A stretch of 64,000 bases of DNA from CADEEN01 sp963783785 (GTDB lineage: Bacteria > Pseudomonadota > Gammaproteobacteria > Burkholderiales > Burkholderiaceae_C), in assembly GCA_963783785.1 (NCBI GenBank), contig CAWAOQ010000003.1, positions 32,956 to 96,955 on the forward strand, read 5' to 3'. How positions within the stretch are numbered: the first letter of the stretch is position 1; the number at the start of each line of letters is the position of its first letter. Made by a program: the position numbers and the translations under genes. Below are positions 30,794 through 39,917 of this stretch, piece after piece. The notes under the pieces were generated by a model that had not been told where the DNA came from, ran no database searches, and saw only the letters and a program-made list of their open reading frames with translations.

Positions 30794-32236
30794 ATGCCGA
30801 AGTTCGTACTGTTGTGGACCGATGCCGCGATCTGGCTGCTGGTGGCGGCGCTGGCGGTCTACGTCTGGCAGGTGTTGCGCAAGCCCGCGCTCGCCGCGTC
30901 GTGGCGCAAGGTGTTCGCCGACGGTCCGGCGCTGGCCTCGGCGGTGATCCTGGTGCTGTGCCTGTCGATCACGTTGCTCGACAGCCTGCATTACCGCGCC
31001 GCACTGCCGCAAGCGGCCGGCGCTCAGGCCGGCGCGGTGGCCTACGACACGCGCACCCGTTCGGTGCTCGACGCGCTGTTGCGCCCGCTGGTCGAGTCGC
31101 GCGAGACCACCTACTCGCGCCCGTTGGCCTACCAGGGCTTCACCAAGGAATCGCTCGAGGTCGACGGGCGCATCCCGCGCGTCGCGCCGCGGCTGCTGCA
31201 CGGCGGCGCGCACCTGACGCAACCCGACACCGAGTGGGCCGGCGACGTTGCCCGGCGCAGCGCGGCCGGCCTGGTGCTCGGCCTGCTGGCGGCCGTGCTG
31301 GTGGCGGCGTTGACGGTGATGGCCGTCGCGCGCGCCCATCGCGTCGCCTGGCGCGAGGCCGCCTTGCGCGTCTGGCACCACGAGACGCCGATCCCGTGGC
31401 GCGTGGCGCTGATCACCGTGCTCGGCGTCTGCCTGGTCGGCGGGGTGGTTGCCGCGCTGGCCGGTCGTTACCACGTCTTCGGCACCGACGTCACCGGCAA
31501 CGACGTGCTGTACCAGACCTTGAAGAGCATCCGCACCGCCTTCGTGATCGGCTCGCTGGCGACGCTGGCCACGCTGCCGCTGGCGGTGGTGCTGGGCATC
31601 ATGGCCGGCTACTTCAAGGGTTGGGTCGACGAGGCGATCCAGTACGTCTACACGGTGCTGTCGTCGGTGCCCAACATCCTGCTGATTGCCGCCTGCGTGC
31701 TGATGGTGCAGGTGTTCCTCGACAAGCATCCCGAGTTGTTCGAAACCGGGCTCGAGCGTGCCGACCTGAAGCTGTTCCTGCTCTGCGCGGTGCTCGGGCT
31801 CACCGGCTGGGCCGGGCTGTGCCGGCTGCTGCGCGCCGAGACGCTGAAGCTGCGCGAACTCGAGTACGTGCAGGCCGCGCAGGCCTTCGGCGTCGGCCAC
31901 GGCCGCATCATGCGGCGCCATGTGTTCCCGAACGTCGCCCACCTGATGCTGATCGTCACGGTGCTCGAGTTCTCGGCGCTGATCCTGTACGAGGCGGTGC
32001 TGTCGTACGTCGGCGTCGGCGTCGATCCGTCGATGAACAGCTTCGGCGGCATGATCAATTTCGCGCGCAACGAGATGAGCCGCGACCCGGTGGTGTGGTG
32101 GCCGTTTGCCGCGGCCTTCACGTTCATGGTCACGGTGGTGCTGGCGGCCAACCTGTTCGCCGACGGCGTGCGCGATGCGTTCGATCCGCGCTCGCGCGCG
32201 TTCCGCCCGCGACTTTCGACCCGCAAGCCGGCCTGA
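30794..32236 (+). CDS. Peptide ABC transporter permease, DppC/YejE type with long N-terminus
   Basis: 480 aa, longer than usual DppC (about 300) because residues 1-230 carry an extra N-terminal part: a membrane span at 9-28, another near 48-64, a soluble stretch with ETTYSRPLAYQGFTKESLEVDGR, and a span near 155-175. The C-terminal 220 residues are a standard permease domain with EYVQAAQAFGVGHGRIMRRHVFPN as the ATPase contact. This resembles YejE of microcin-C-type peptide importers. The start is 12 nt after the upstream permease stop and the ATPase follows 4 nt after its end. Confidence 0.85.
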   Translation: MPKFVLLWTDAAIWLLVAALAVYVWQVLRKPALAASWRKVFADGPALASAVILVLCLSITLLDSLHYRAALPQAAGAQAGAVAYDTRTRSVLDALLRPLVESRETTYSRPLAYQGFTKESLEVDGRIPRVAPRLLHGGAHLTQPDTEWAGDVARRSAAGLVLGLLAAVLVAALTVMAVARAHRVAWREAALRVWHHETPIPWRVALITVLGVCLVGGVVAALAGRYHVFGTDVTGNDVLYQTLKSIRTAFVIGSLATLATLPLAVVLGIMAGYFKGWVDEAIQYVYTVLSSVPNILLIAACVLMVQVFLDKHPELFETGLERADLKLFLLCAVLGLTGWAGLCRLLRAETLKLRELEYVQAAQAFGVGHGRIMRRHVFPNVAHLMLIVTVLEFSALILYEAVLSYVGVGVDPSMNSFGGMINFARNEMSRDPVVWWPFAAAFTFMVTVVLAANLFADGVRDAFDPRSRAFRPRLSTRKPA

Positions 32237-32239
32237 CCC

Positions 32240-34135
32240 ATGCTCGACATCCAAGACCTCAAGGTGGCGCTCGACGGCGAGGCCGGCATCGTGCGCGCGA
32301 TCGACGGCCTGCGCCTGGCCATCCAGCGCGGCGAGACCTTCGCGCTGGTCGGCGAAAGCGGCTGCGGCAAGAGCATGACGGCGCTGGCGATGATGCGGCT
32401 GCTGCCCGAGAACGGCCGCATCACCGCCGGCCGCATCGAGCTCGAAGGCCAGGACACGCTGGCGCTGCCCGAGTCGCAGATGCGCGGCATCCGCGGCGGC
32501 CGCATCGGCATGATCTTCCAGGAGCCGGCGACGAGCCTGAACCCGGTCATGAAGGTCGGCGACCAGATCGTCGAGGCGATCCAGACGCACACCGCGCTGC
32601 GCGGCGATGCGGCGCGCGCCAAGGCCATCGACTGGCTCGAGCGCGTCGGCATTCCCGAGCCCGCGCGGCGCATCGACGAGTACCCGTTTCGCATGAGCGG
32701 TGGCCAGAAGCAGCGCGTGATGATCGCGATGACGCTGGCTACCGAGCCCGATTTCCTGATTGCCGACGAGCCGACGACCGCGCTCGACGTCACGATCCAG
32801 AAGCAGATCCTCGACCTGCTGCGCGACCTGCAACGCGAGCAGGGCATGGGGCTGATGCTGATCACCCACGACCTCGCCGTCGTGGCCGGCATGGCGCAGC
32901 GCGTGGCGCTGATGTACGCCGGCCAGATCATCGAAGTCGCCAGCGCCGATGAATTCTTCACCGCGCCGAAGCACCCGTATGCGCAGGCGCTGTTGCGCGC
33001 GCTGCCCGATGCCGGCCGGCGCGGCGAGCCGCTGGCGGCGATCGCCGGCACCGTGCCGGCGCTGACCCAGACCTTCACCGGCTGCCGCTTTGCGCCGCGC
33101 TGTGCCAGCGCGATGGCGCACTGCGCGAGCACGCTGCCCGAGCTGACGCTGCTCGGCCCGACGCACAGCGTGCGCTGCCTGCTCCATGCCGAAGGGGCTC
33201 GCGCCACGGCAGCGGCGGGCGCGGTCGCCAGCGCGCCGCCGGGGCCGGCGCGGCCGGCGGCGCCAGCGGGCCAGGCGCCGCTGCTGGCGGTGCAAGAGCT
33301 GCGTGTGCGCTTCCCGATCCGCAAGGGCCTGCTGCAGCGCACCGCGGGCCACTTCGAGGCGGTCGGCGGCGTGTCCTTCGAGATCCTGCCCGGCCAGACG
33401 CTGGCCCTGGTCGGCGAATCGGGCTGCGGCAAGACCACCATCGGCAAGGCCATCGTGCAGCTGCTGCGCGGCCAGGCCGACATCGACGGCCGGGCGCTGC
33501 TCGGTGGCAGCAACCTGTTCGAGCTTCAGGGCGGTGCGCTGCAGGCGGCGCGCCGCGACATCCAGATCATCTTCCAGGACCCGTTCTCGTCGCTGAACCC
33601 GCGCATGCGCGTGTTCGACATCCTCGAGGAGGGGCTGGCCGCGTTGCACCCCGACATGGCAGCCGGCGCGAGGCGCCAGCGCCTGGAACAGCTGGCCGAG
33701 CAGGTCGGGCTGCGCCGCGAGGCGCTGGAGCGCTTTCCGCACGAGTTCAGCGGCGGCCAGCGCCAGCGCATCGCGATCGCCCGGGCGCTGGCGGTGCAGC
33801 CCAAGCTGATCGTCTGCGACGAGCCCACGTCGGCGCTCGACGTCAGCGTGCAGGCGCAGATCCTGAACCTGCTCGAACAACTGCAGCGCGAGCTCGGCCT
33901 GGCCTACCTGTTCATCACCCACAACATCGGCGTCGTCGAGTACATCGCCGACCGCGTGGCCGTGATGCAGGCCGGCCGCATCGTCGAGCAGGGACCGAGC
34001 GAGGCCGTGCTGCGGCACCCGCAACACGAGTACACCCGCACGCTGCTGGCGGCGGTGCCACGGCTGGCTGCGCTGCATAGCTCCTGCATCGGGGGACTGT
34101 TGCTTCGAGCCAACGGCTCGGTAACAGCGGCCTAG
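32240..34135 (+). CDS. Peptide ABC transporter ATPase, DppD-DppF fusion
   Basis: 631-aa protein with two complete ABC ATPase domains. First: Walker A GESGCGKSMTALAM (about 36), signature MSGGQKQR, Walker B FLIADEPTTALDV, and oligopeptide C-terminal zone CRFAPRCASAMAHC with Cys residues that can bind an iron-sulfur cluster in this family. An Ala/Gly/Pro linker (about 318-345) follows. Second: Walker A GESGCGKTTIGKA (about 392), signature FSGGQRQR, LIVCDEPTSALDV. The fused form is typical of YejF-type peptide importers. It is cytoplasmic and drives the two permeases upstream. Confidence 0.92.
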   Translation: MLDIQDLKVALDGEAGIVRAIDGLRLAIQRGETFALVGESGCGKSMTALAMMRLLPENGRITAGRIELEGQDTLALPESQMRGIRGGRIGMIFQEPATSLNPVMKVGDQIVEAIQTHTALRGDAARAKAIDWLERVGIPEPARRIDEYPFRMSGGQKQRVMIAMTLATEPDFLIADEPTTALDVTIQKQILDLLRDLQREQGMGLMLITHDLAVVAGMAQRVALMYAGQIIEVASADEFFTAPKHPYAQALLRALPDAGRRGEPLAAIAGTVPALTQTFTGCRFAPRCASAMAHCASTLPELTLLGPTHSVRCLLHAEGARATAAAGAVASAPPGPARPAAPAGQAPLLAVQELRVRFPIRKGLLQRTAGHFEAVGGVSFEILPGQTLALVGESGCGKTTIGKAIVQLLRGQADIDGRALLGGSNLFELQGGALQAARRDIQIIFQDPFSSLNPRMRVFDILEEGLAALHPDMAAGARRQRLEQLAEQVGLRREALERFPHEFSGGQRQRIAIARALAVQPKLIVCDEPTSALDVSVQAQILNLLEQLQRELGLAYLFITHNIGVVEYIADRVAVMQAGRIVEQGPSEAVLRHPQHEYTRTLLAAVPRLAALHSSCIGGLLLRANGSVTAA

Positions 34136-34447
34136 GTGCATGCCCTAGGTGTCGGTCGATGCATGGCTGCAGTCGCGATGCCGCGCCACAGGTCCCCGGC
34201 TGCGCTCGGCAGTGCCACTGAAACGGCGGTTGCCGGCTGGGCCAGAACGCGCTTCCTGCGCGCGCCCGAACGCCAACGCTCGCTGCGCGTGAGGCGCCCG
34301 CTACGGAGTTTCCCGGGACGTTGGGGGTTGACCTGAACGTGACAATTCGTAGACATGCCCCAAAAAGGGGCTCCGCGGGTTCACAAAACCGGCCTGGGGC
34401 TTGCTTGTTTGGCATAGGGGCTATCGATCAACCTTCGAGGAGACTGC
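34136..34447. other. Intergenic region between the peptide transporter and TonB receptor
   Basis: 312 bp with no gene. It contains a near-palindrome at the start (CCTAGG twice around TGCATG, 34132-34150), a TTGACC at 34326-34331 with a weak AGACAT 17 nt later, and a small GCCCC/GGGGC inverted repeat around AAAAA near 34358-34372. AGGAG at 34438-34442 is the ribosome binding site of the receptor gene. No riboswitch consensus was found. Confidence 0.4.
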
Positions 34448-37252
34448 ATGTTCAAGAGAACCAAGATCAGCCAGGCAGTGGGCCTGGCGCTGAGCGGTAC
34501 GGTCGCGCTGGCTGCATTGCCGGCGTTGGCGCAGGAAGCGCAGCGAATCGAAATCACGGGATCTTCGATCAAGCGCATCGACGTCGAAGGCGCGCTGCAG
34601 GTCCAGACCGTCACGAAGACCGAGATCGAGCAGCTCGGCGTGCAGAGCACCGAGCAGTTGCTGCTGACGGTTTCCGCGATGTCGTCCTCCGGCCAGACGC
34701 AGGGCTCGACGGGCGCCGGGTTGAGCACCTACGGTGCGTCGGGCGTGTCGATGCGCGGCCTCGGCGAAGAGCGCACGCTGGTGCTGCTGAACGGCCGTCG
34801 GCTGGCGACGTTCGCAGGCGGTTCGTCGGTCAACGTCAACGCGATCCCGCTGGCCGCCATCGAGCGCGTCGAAATCCTGAAGGACGGCGCCTCGGCGATC
34901 TATGGCTCCGACGCCATCGGCGGCGTCGTGAACTTCATCTTGTCGAAGAACTTCCAGGGCCTGCAGCTCGGTGGCACCGTCGGCTCGCCGACCGAAGGTG
35001 GCGGCGGCCAGCAGCAAACGCTCAATGCCGTGTTCGGTCTCGGCGACCTGAGCAAGGACCGCTACAACCTGACGCTGACCGGGCAGTACCAGAAGGACAA
35101 GCCGCTGTTCGCGAAGGACCGCGAATTTGCCAAGACCGGCAACAAGCCGCCGTACTTCGAGTCGGGCGCGACCGGGCAGGGCAACATCCAGGGCGCGTGG
35201 GCGTTGGGCACCGGGCCGGTGGCCGTGCCGGGCGCGGATTATCGCGGTGGCTCGGGTTCGGGCTATGGCAACCCGTTGGCGACGCCGACCGACCGCTGCG
35301 CAGAGATCAACATGTCGCTGGCGCCGTCGCTGAGCGGCGCGGGCTTGCCGTACTGCAACTTCGACAGTGCCGCCTTCGTCGGCCTGATCCCGACAATCGA
35401 GAGCCAGTCGTTGACAGGGAATTTCGTCTTCAAGATCAACGACCAGATGGAGTTGTTCGCCGACGGCATCTATTCGAAGACCAAGGTCATCCAGAAGATC
35501 CAGCCGAGTCCGCTGCGCACGAGCTTCCTGGAGACCGACGAGGCCTTCGGGCCGCTGCTTCCGGGCAACGTGGTGGCACCTGGGGCGACCGACCGCGTAC
35601 TGCTTTTGCGCACGACGAACCCGGCCTACGCGACTGCCGCCGACTTCCTGAACGCCAACGGGTTCAGCCAACTGGTCGGGCAGGACCTCGGCATCACTGC
35701 ACGGGTGTTCGACTTCGGCCCCCGGACCCAAGAGGACACGAACACCCAGACCCGTTTGGTCGGCGGGTTGCGCGGCGAGTTCATGAACCAGTCGTACACC
35801 GTCGCGGTCGCCACCAACCAGAGCAAGCTGGACGGCACGGTGACCGATGGCTACTTTTCACAGTTGGGTTTTGTTCAGGCGACCCAGGCCCCCGGCAGCG
35901 ACTGGAATCCCTGGTCGCTGACGCAGTCACAGGCGTTCCGGGATGCCATCGCGCCCGCCGAGTACGTCGGCCCGACATTGACCGCCACGTCGAAAAACAC
36001 CACCTTCGACGCCACGCTGACGGGCAACATCATGGCGATGCCGGCCGGTGACTTGCAATATGCCGCCGGCTACCAGTACCTCAAGGACGAGTTGAAGCAG
36101 ACTCCGAGCGCTGCACTGTTGTCGGGCGACATTGCGGGGCTGGGCGGCGCGACGAAGCCGCTCGACGAGAGCCGCAGCGTCAACGCGCTGTTCGGCGAAT
36201 TGAACATCCCGGTCATCAAGGACCTCGACCTGAATCTGGCCTTGCGCTGGGACGACTACAGCGACGTCGGCTCGACCACCAACTACAAGGCCAACGTGCG
36301 CTGGCAGCCGACCAAGCAGGTGCTGGTGCGCGCGTCGTACGGCACGGGGTTCCGCGCACCGACGCTGAGCAACCTGTGGGATCCGCAGGTGCTCGGCACC
36401 TCGGCGCAGTTCAACGACCCGGTGACCAATCAGAGCGACCTGCAGGTCAACGAGATCACCGGCGGCAACCCGAACCTAAAGCCGGAGGAATCGACGCAGT
36501 ACTCGTTCGGTCTGGTGTTCCAGCCTGTCCCTGCGGTGACGATCGGCGTCGACTACTTCAACATCAAGGTCGAGAACGTCATCTCGCAGCCGTCGACGCA
36601 GGAAGTCGTGTCGCAGGCCGCATTGGGCAACCCGCTCTACACGCCGTTCGTGATCCGCGACCCGGTGACCAACGAGATCATCCGGACCGTGGCGACGTTG
36701 GCGAATACCGGCACGATGAAGGCCGAAGGCATCGATCTGGACCTGCGCTACCGCGAGAAGTTCGGCCCCGGTCGCCTCGACCTGGGCTTGAACGGCACCT
36801 ACATGATCCAGTTCGACCAGAGCACGCCGGGCGCCGGCACCTCGGCCAAGGTCGGCACGATCGTCGACAACGCAGGCAACCCGGTGATCAGTTCGACCGC
36901 GAATCTGGACGGCGTGGGTGTGATCCATCGCTACAAGCAGTACATGTCGGGCACATGGACGCAGAACAACTGGGCGACGACGTTGGGCATGAACTTCTCG
37001 ACCGGCTACGACGCCGGCTGGGACCTGGACGGCAATCCGACTCGCATGCCGGCGATGACGCTGTGGGACCTCCAGGTGGCCTACACCGGCGTGAAGAACC
37101 TGAACGTCGCGCTCGGTGCACGCAACCTGTTCGACAAGCAGCCGGCGATCTTTGTTCCGGTGTCGAACCAGTTCCAGGCGGGCTACGACCCCAGCCAGTA
37201 CGACCCGCGTGGCCGCTTCGTGTACCTCAACGCGTCGTACAAGTTCTTCTGA
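34448..37252 (+). CDS. TonB-dependent receptor
   Basis: 934-aa outer-membrane active transporter. A signal peptide (VGLALSGTVALAALPALAQ) is followed by a TonB-box-like ITGSSIKRIDVEG, a plug domain (about 40-170, with GVSMRGLGEERTLVLLNGRR and VEILKDGASAIYGSDAIGGVVNFI) and a beta-barrel with a conserved GTGFRAPTLSNLWDP and NPNLKPEESTQYSFG. The last residues YLNASYKFF end in the aromatic residue needed for assembly. The frame is intact. Adjacent to a peptide ABC importer, it may take up peptides or siderophore-like peptides; this is inferred from context only. ExbBD at 40986-42090 could energise it. Confidence 0.92.
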   Translation: MFKRTKISQAVGLALSGTVALAALPALAQEAQRIEITGSSIKRIDVEGALQVQTVTKTEIEQLGVQSTEQLLLTVSAMSSSGQTQGSTGAGLSTYGASGVSMRGLGEERTLVLLNGRRLATFAGGSSVNVNAIPLAAIERVEILKDGASAIYGSDAIGGVVNFILSKNFQGLQLGGTVGSPTEGGGGQQQTLNAVFGLGDLSKDRYNLTLTGQYQKDKPLFAKDREFAKTGNKPPYFESGATGQGNIQGAWALGTGPVAVPGADYRGGSGSGYGNPLATPTDRCAEINMSLAPSLSGAGLPYCNFDSAAFVGLIPTIESQSLTGNFVFKINDQMELFADGIYSKTKVIQKIQPSPLRTSFLETDEAFGPLLPGNVVAPGATDRVLLLRTTNPAYATAADFLNANGFSQLVGQDLGITARVFDFGPRTQEDTNTQTRLVGGLRGEFMNQSYTVAVATNQSKLDGTVTDGYFSQLGFVQATQAPGSDWNPWSLTQSQAFRDAIAPAEYVGPTLTATSKNTTFDATLTGNIMAMPAGDLQYAAGYQYLKDELKQTPSAALLSGDIAGLGGATKPLDESRSVNALFGELNIPVIKDLDLNLALRWDDYSDVGSTTNYKANVRWQPTKQVLVRASYGTGFRAPTLSNLWDPQVLGTSAQFNDPVTNQSDLQVNEITGGNPNLKPEESTQYSFGLVFQPVPAVTIGVDYFNIKVENVISQPSTQEVVSQAALGNPLYTPFVIRDPVTNEIIRTVATLANTGTMKAEGIDLDLRYREKFGPGRLDLGLNGTYMIQFDQSTPGAGTSAKVGTIVDNAGNPVISSTANLDGVGVIHRYKQYMSGTWTQNNWATTLGMNFSTGYDAGWDLDGNPTRMPAMTLWDLQVAYTGVKNLNVALGARNLFDKQPAIFVPVSNQFQAGYDPSQYDPRGRFVYLNASYKFF

Positions 37253-37263
37253 GTGTGGCGCGA

Positions 37264-37283
37264 GCCCGGGGTGAGCCCCGGGC
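37264..37283. repeat. GC-rich inverted repeat after the TonB receptor
   Basis: Eight-bp arms GCCCGGGG / CCCCGGGC around a 4-nt loop, 11 nt after the receptor stop and without a U-tract. It may protect the mRNA end or act with the terminator 45 nt further on. Confidence 0.4.
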
Positions 37284-37327
37284 GCTCCGCGGGTCCAGCG
37301 ACTATCGCGGCATCGGCTGAAAAACGT

Positions 37328-37360
37328 GAGCCCGCTGGCCATCGGCCAGCGGGCTCTTTT
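37328..37360 (+). terminator. Rho-independent terminator of the TonB receptor gene
   Basis: A perfect 13-bp stem (GAGCCCGCTGGCC / GGCCAGCGGGCTC) with a 3-nt ATC loop, followed by TTTT. It is preceded by AAAA, so it can also terminate in the other direction, toward the end of the convergent dehydrogenase gene. Confidence 0.9.
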
Positions 37361-37424
37361 CGTCTTGCATGCGGAACCCGTGGAAGGCTGCCGATCCTGC
37401 GGCCGCCCCAGGCAGTGACGCGGC

Positions 37425-38183
37425 CTACTTCGGCGCCAGCCGGATCGCCCCGTCCAGCCGGATCACTTCGCCGTTGAGCATCTCGTTGGTGACGATCTGC
37501 TGCACCAGCTTGGCGTAGTCGGCCGGCGTGCCCAGGCGGCTCGGGAAGGGCACGCTGGCGGCCAGCGCGTCCTGCACTTCCTGCGGCATGCCGAACAGCA
37601 TCGGCGTGCCGAAGATGCCCGGCGCGATGGTCATGTTGCGGATGCCGTTGCGGGCCAGGTCGCGGGCGATCGGCAGCGTCATGCCGACGATGCCGCCCTT
37701 GCTGGCCGAATAGGCCGCCTGGCCGATCTGGCCGTCGTACGCGGCGACGCTGGCGGTCGAGATCAGCACGCCGCGCTCGCCGGTGGGCTCGGGCGCGTTC
37801 TTGCACATCGCCTCGGCGGCGAGCCGGATCATGTTGAAGCTGCCGATCAGGTTGATGTTGACGACCTTGGCAAACTGCGCCAGCGGGTGCGCGCCGTCCT
37901 TGCCGACGGTCTTGACGCCGATCGCAATGCCGGCGCAGTTGACCAGCCCCATCAGCTTGCCCAGCGACACCGCCTTGGCCACGGCGGCCTGCCCATCGGC
38001 TTCCTGCGTGACGTCGCACTTGACGAACGCGCCGCCGATCTCGCGCGCCAGCGCTTCACCCTTGTCGGCCTGCACGTCGGCCACGACGACGGTGGCGCCT
38101 TCGCGGGCCAGCATGCGCGCGGTGCCTTCACCGAGGCCCGAAGCGCCGCCGGTGACGATGAAGACCTTGCCTTTGATGTCCAT
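37425..38183 (-). CDS. Short-chain dehydrogenase, 3-hydroxyacyl-CoA dehydrogenase type II-like
   Basis: 252-aa classical SDR. The NAD-binding motif is TGGASGLGEGTARML, NCAGIA follows, catalytic Ser is in LISTASVAAYDGQ and YSASKGG has the Tyr-Lys pair. The IAPGIFGTPMLFGMP end is typical of the HSD17B10-like 3-hydroxyacyl-CoA dehydrogenase group, which oxidises short-chain 3-hydroxyacyl-CoA. Substrate is inferred. It follows adk on the same strand after 14 nt. Confidence 0.85.
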   Translation of the reverse strand: MDIKGKVFIVTGGASGLGEGTARMLAREGATVVVADVQADKGEALAREIGGAFVKCDVTQEADGQAAVAKAVSLGKLMGLVNCAGIAIGVKTVGKDGAHPLAQFAKVVNINLIGSFNMIRLAAEAMCKNAPEPTGERGVLISTASVAAYDGQIGQAAYSASKGGIVGMTLPIARDLARNGIRNMTIAPGIFGTPMLFGMPQEVQDALAASVPFPSRLGTPADYAKLVQQIVTNEMLNGEVIRLDGAIRLAPK

Positions 38184-38197
38184 GGGTTCGATCCTTT

Positions 38198-38851
38198 CTA
38201 GCGCAGCGCTTGCAGCGCGCGTGCGGCGATGTCGTCGACGCTGCCGGTGCCGTCGACCTTGCAGTAGCGGGGTGCCGCCGCGTCACCGCTGGCAGCCCAC
38301 GCGAGGTAGTAGTCCACCAGCGGCCGGGTCTGCGCGTGGTAGACGGCAAGACGCTTCTTCACCGTCGCTGCGTCGTCGTCGGCGCGCTGCACCAGCGGCT
38401 CGCCGGTGACGTCGTCGATGCCGGCGACCTTGGGCGGATTGAAGGTGACGTGGTAGGTGCGGCCCGAGGCCAGGTGCGCGCGCCGGCCGCTCATGCGCTC
38501 GACGATGGCCTCGTCGGGCACGTCGATCTCGAGCACGGCGTCGATCTTCACGCCGGCTGCCTTCATCGCCTCGGCCTGCGCGATCGTGCGCGGGAAGCCG
38601 TCGAACAGGAAGCCGTTGGCGCAGTCGGGCTGGGCGATGCGCTCCTTGACCAGGCCGATGATGATGTCGTCGCTGACCAGCGCACCGACGTCCATCACTT
38701 TCTTGGCGGCCAGCCCCTGCGGGGTGCCGGCATTGATCGCGGCGCGCAGCATGTCGCCGGTGCTGACCTGCGGGATGCCGTACTTCTGGCAAAGGAAAGT
38801 GGCTTGCGTGCCCTTGCCGGCGCCAGGCGGCCCCAAAAGGATCAGTCTCAT
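38198..38851 (-). CDS. adk: Adenylate kinase
   Basis: 217-aa nucleotide kinase interconverting AMP, ATP and ADP. P-loop GPPGAGKGTQ at residue 7, AMP site STGDMLRAAI and DGFPRTIAQA, and the long LID region (HVTFNPPKVAGIDDVTGEPLVQR), which is the non-zinc type. Length and motifs are complete. ATG 38851 is preferred because the P-loop follows directly. Confidence 0.96.
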   Translation of the reverse strand: MRLILLGPPGAGKGTQATFLCQKYGIPQVSTGDMLRAAINAGTPQGLAAKKVMDVGALVSDDIIIGLVKERIAQPDCANGFLFDGFPRTIAQAEAMKAAGVKIDAVLEIDVPDEAIVERMSGRRAHLASGRTYHVTFNPPKVAGIDDVTGEPLVQRADDDAATVKKRLAVYHAQTRPLVDYYLAWAASGDAAAPRYCKVDGTGSVDDIAARALQALR

Positions 38852-38943
38852 CGTCGCCCTCGTTGTGATTGTGTCTCGGTGCTGACCGGCACGCTGTTGG
38901 TGCAGATTATCACCGGCACCCTTCGTCGCGCTGACGCGGCGGA

Positions 38944-39720
38944 TCAGCTTGCGAAGAGGGCGCGCACGCGTTCGAGATCGGCCGGCGTGTCGACGCCGGC
39001 GCCAGGCGCTTCGGCAGTCACGTGCACCGCGATGCGTTCGCCATGCCACAGCACGCGCAATTGCTCCAGTGCCTCGATGCGCTCGAGCGGCGCCATCGGC
39101 AGGGTCGGAAAGCGGCGCAGGAACGCAGCGCGGTAGCCGTACAGGCCGACGTGGCGCAACGGTGGCGGGTCGGGCAGGGCGGTCACACCGGCAAGGCCGG
39201 ACAGGCCGCCAGTGACCGGACCGTCGCGCCACCACGGCAGCGGGGCGCGGCTGAACAGCAGGGCGCGGCCGGCACGATCGAGCACGACCTTGACGACGTT
39301 GGGATTCAGGTAATCGGCGACCGACGCGATCGGATGGGCCGCGGTGCTCATCGCGCAATCGGCATGCGCTTCGAGCAGCGCCGCGCAGGCGTCGATCAGT
39401 GCCGGCTCGATCAGCGGCTCGTCGCCCTGCACATTGACCACCGTCTCGGCGCCGTCGAGGCCGAGCAATTCGCAGGCCTCGGCCAGGCGGTCGCTGCCGC
39501 TGGCGTGGTCGGTGCGCGTCAGCAGCGCGCGCACGCCGTGGCGCTCGCAGGCGGCGACGATGCGGCCGTCGTCGGCCGCCACCACCACTTGGCGCGCGCG
39601 CGACAGCGCCGCGCGCTGCGCCACCCGCACCACCATCGGCACGCCAGCGATGTCGGCCAGCGGCTTGTCCGGCAGCCGGGTCGAGGCCAGCCGCGCCGGG
39701 ATCAGGATCGAGAAGCTCAC
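38944..39720 (-). CDS. kdsB: CMP-KDO synthetase KdsB
   Basis: Activates 3-deoxy-D-manno-octulosonate with CTP for lipopolysaccharide core synthesis. The 258-aa protein has the N-terminal nucleotide motif IPARLASTRLPDKPLADI, TDHASGSDRLAEA, VNVQGDEPLI and LRHVGLYGYRAAFL. Its start overlaps the trm112 stop as ATGA, and it follows lpxK, so the operon joins two lipid A/KDO functions. Confidence 0.95.
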   Translation of the reverse strand: MSFSILIPARLASTRLPDKPLADIAGVPMVVRVAQRAALSRARQVVVAADDGRIVAACERHGVRALLTRTDHASGSDRLAEACELLGLDGAETVVNVQGDEPLIEPALIDACAALLEAHADCAMSTAAHPIASVADYLNPNVVKVVLDRAGRALLFSRAPLPWWRDGPVTGGLSGLAGVTALPDPPPLRHVGLYGYRAAFLRRFPTLPMAPLERIEALEQLRVLWHGERIAVHVTAEAPGAGVDTPADLERVRALFAS

Positions 39721-39917
39721 GCCGCGTCGGGGCTGTCGAGCGGCTGGGCTTCGCTCTCGAGCATCACCGGCATGCCGTCGTGGATCGGGAACGCCAGCCG
39801 GTCGGCCGGGCAGGCCAGCGCCTTCGGCTGGCCATCGGCGTCGCGCTGCATCTGCAGCGGCCCCTTGCAGATGGGGCAGACGAGCAGGTCGATCAGGCGG
39901 TGGTCGAGGGCGGTCAT
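39717..39917 (-). CDS. Trm112-like zinc-binding protein
   Basis: 66-aa Trm112/YcaR-type small protein. The N-terminal motif LLVCPICKGPL holds two metal-binding cysteines; a further Cys is in LACPADRLAFPI, and DGMPVML is the conserved end. It overlaps kdsB and lpxK by 4 nt at each end. The lpxK-trm112-kdsB order is common in proteobacteria; a role as activator of a methyltransferase is known for eukaryotic Trm112 but not shown here. Confidence 0.9.
   Translation of the reverse strand: MTALDHRLIDLLVCPICKGPLQMQRDADGQPKALACPADRLAFPIHDGMPVMLESEAQPLDSPDAA

Noticed and set aside
30746..34141. Very long minus-strand open frame (1131 codons) opposite the peptide transporter
   Set aside because: High-GC shadow frame of the permease and ATPase genes; its translation is His/Arg/Gln-rich and has no domain.
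34200..34260. GCCACTG within the leader of the TonB receptor, as in cobalamin riboswitches
   Set aside because: No B12 box (AGYCAGGA-type) or other conserved parts of the riboswitch are present.
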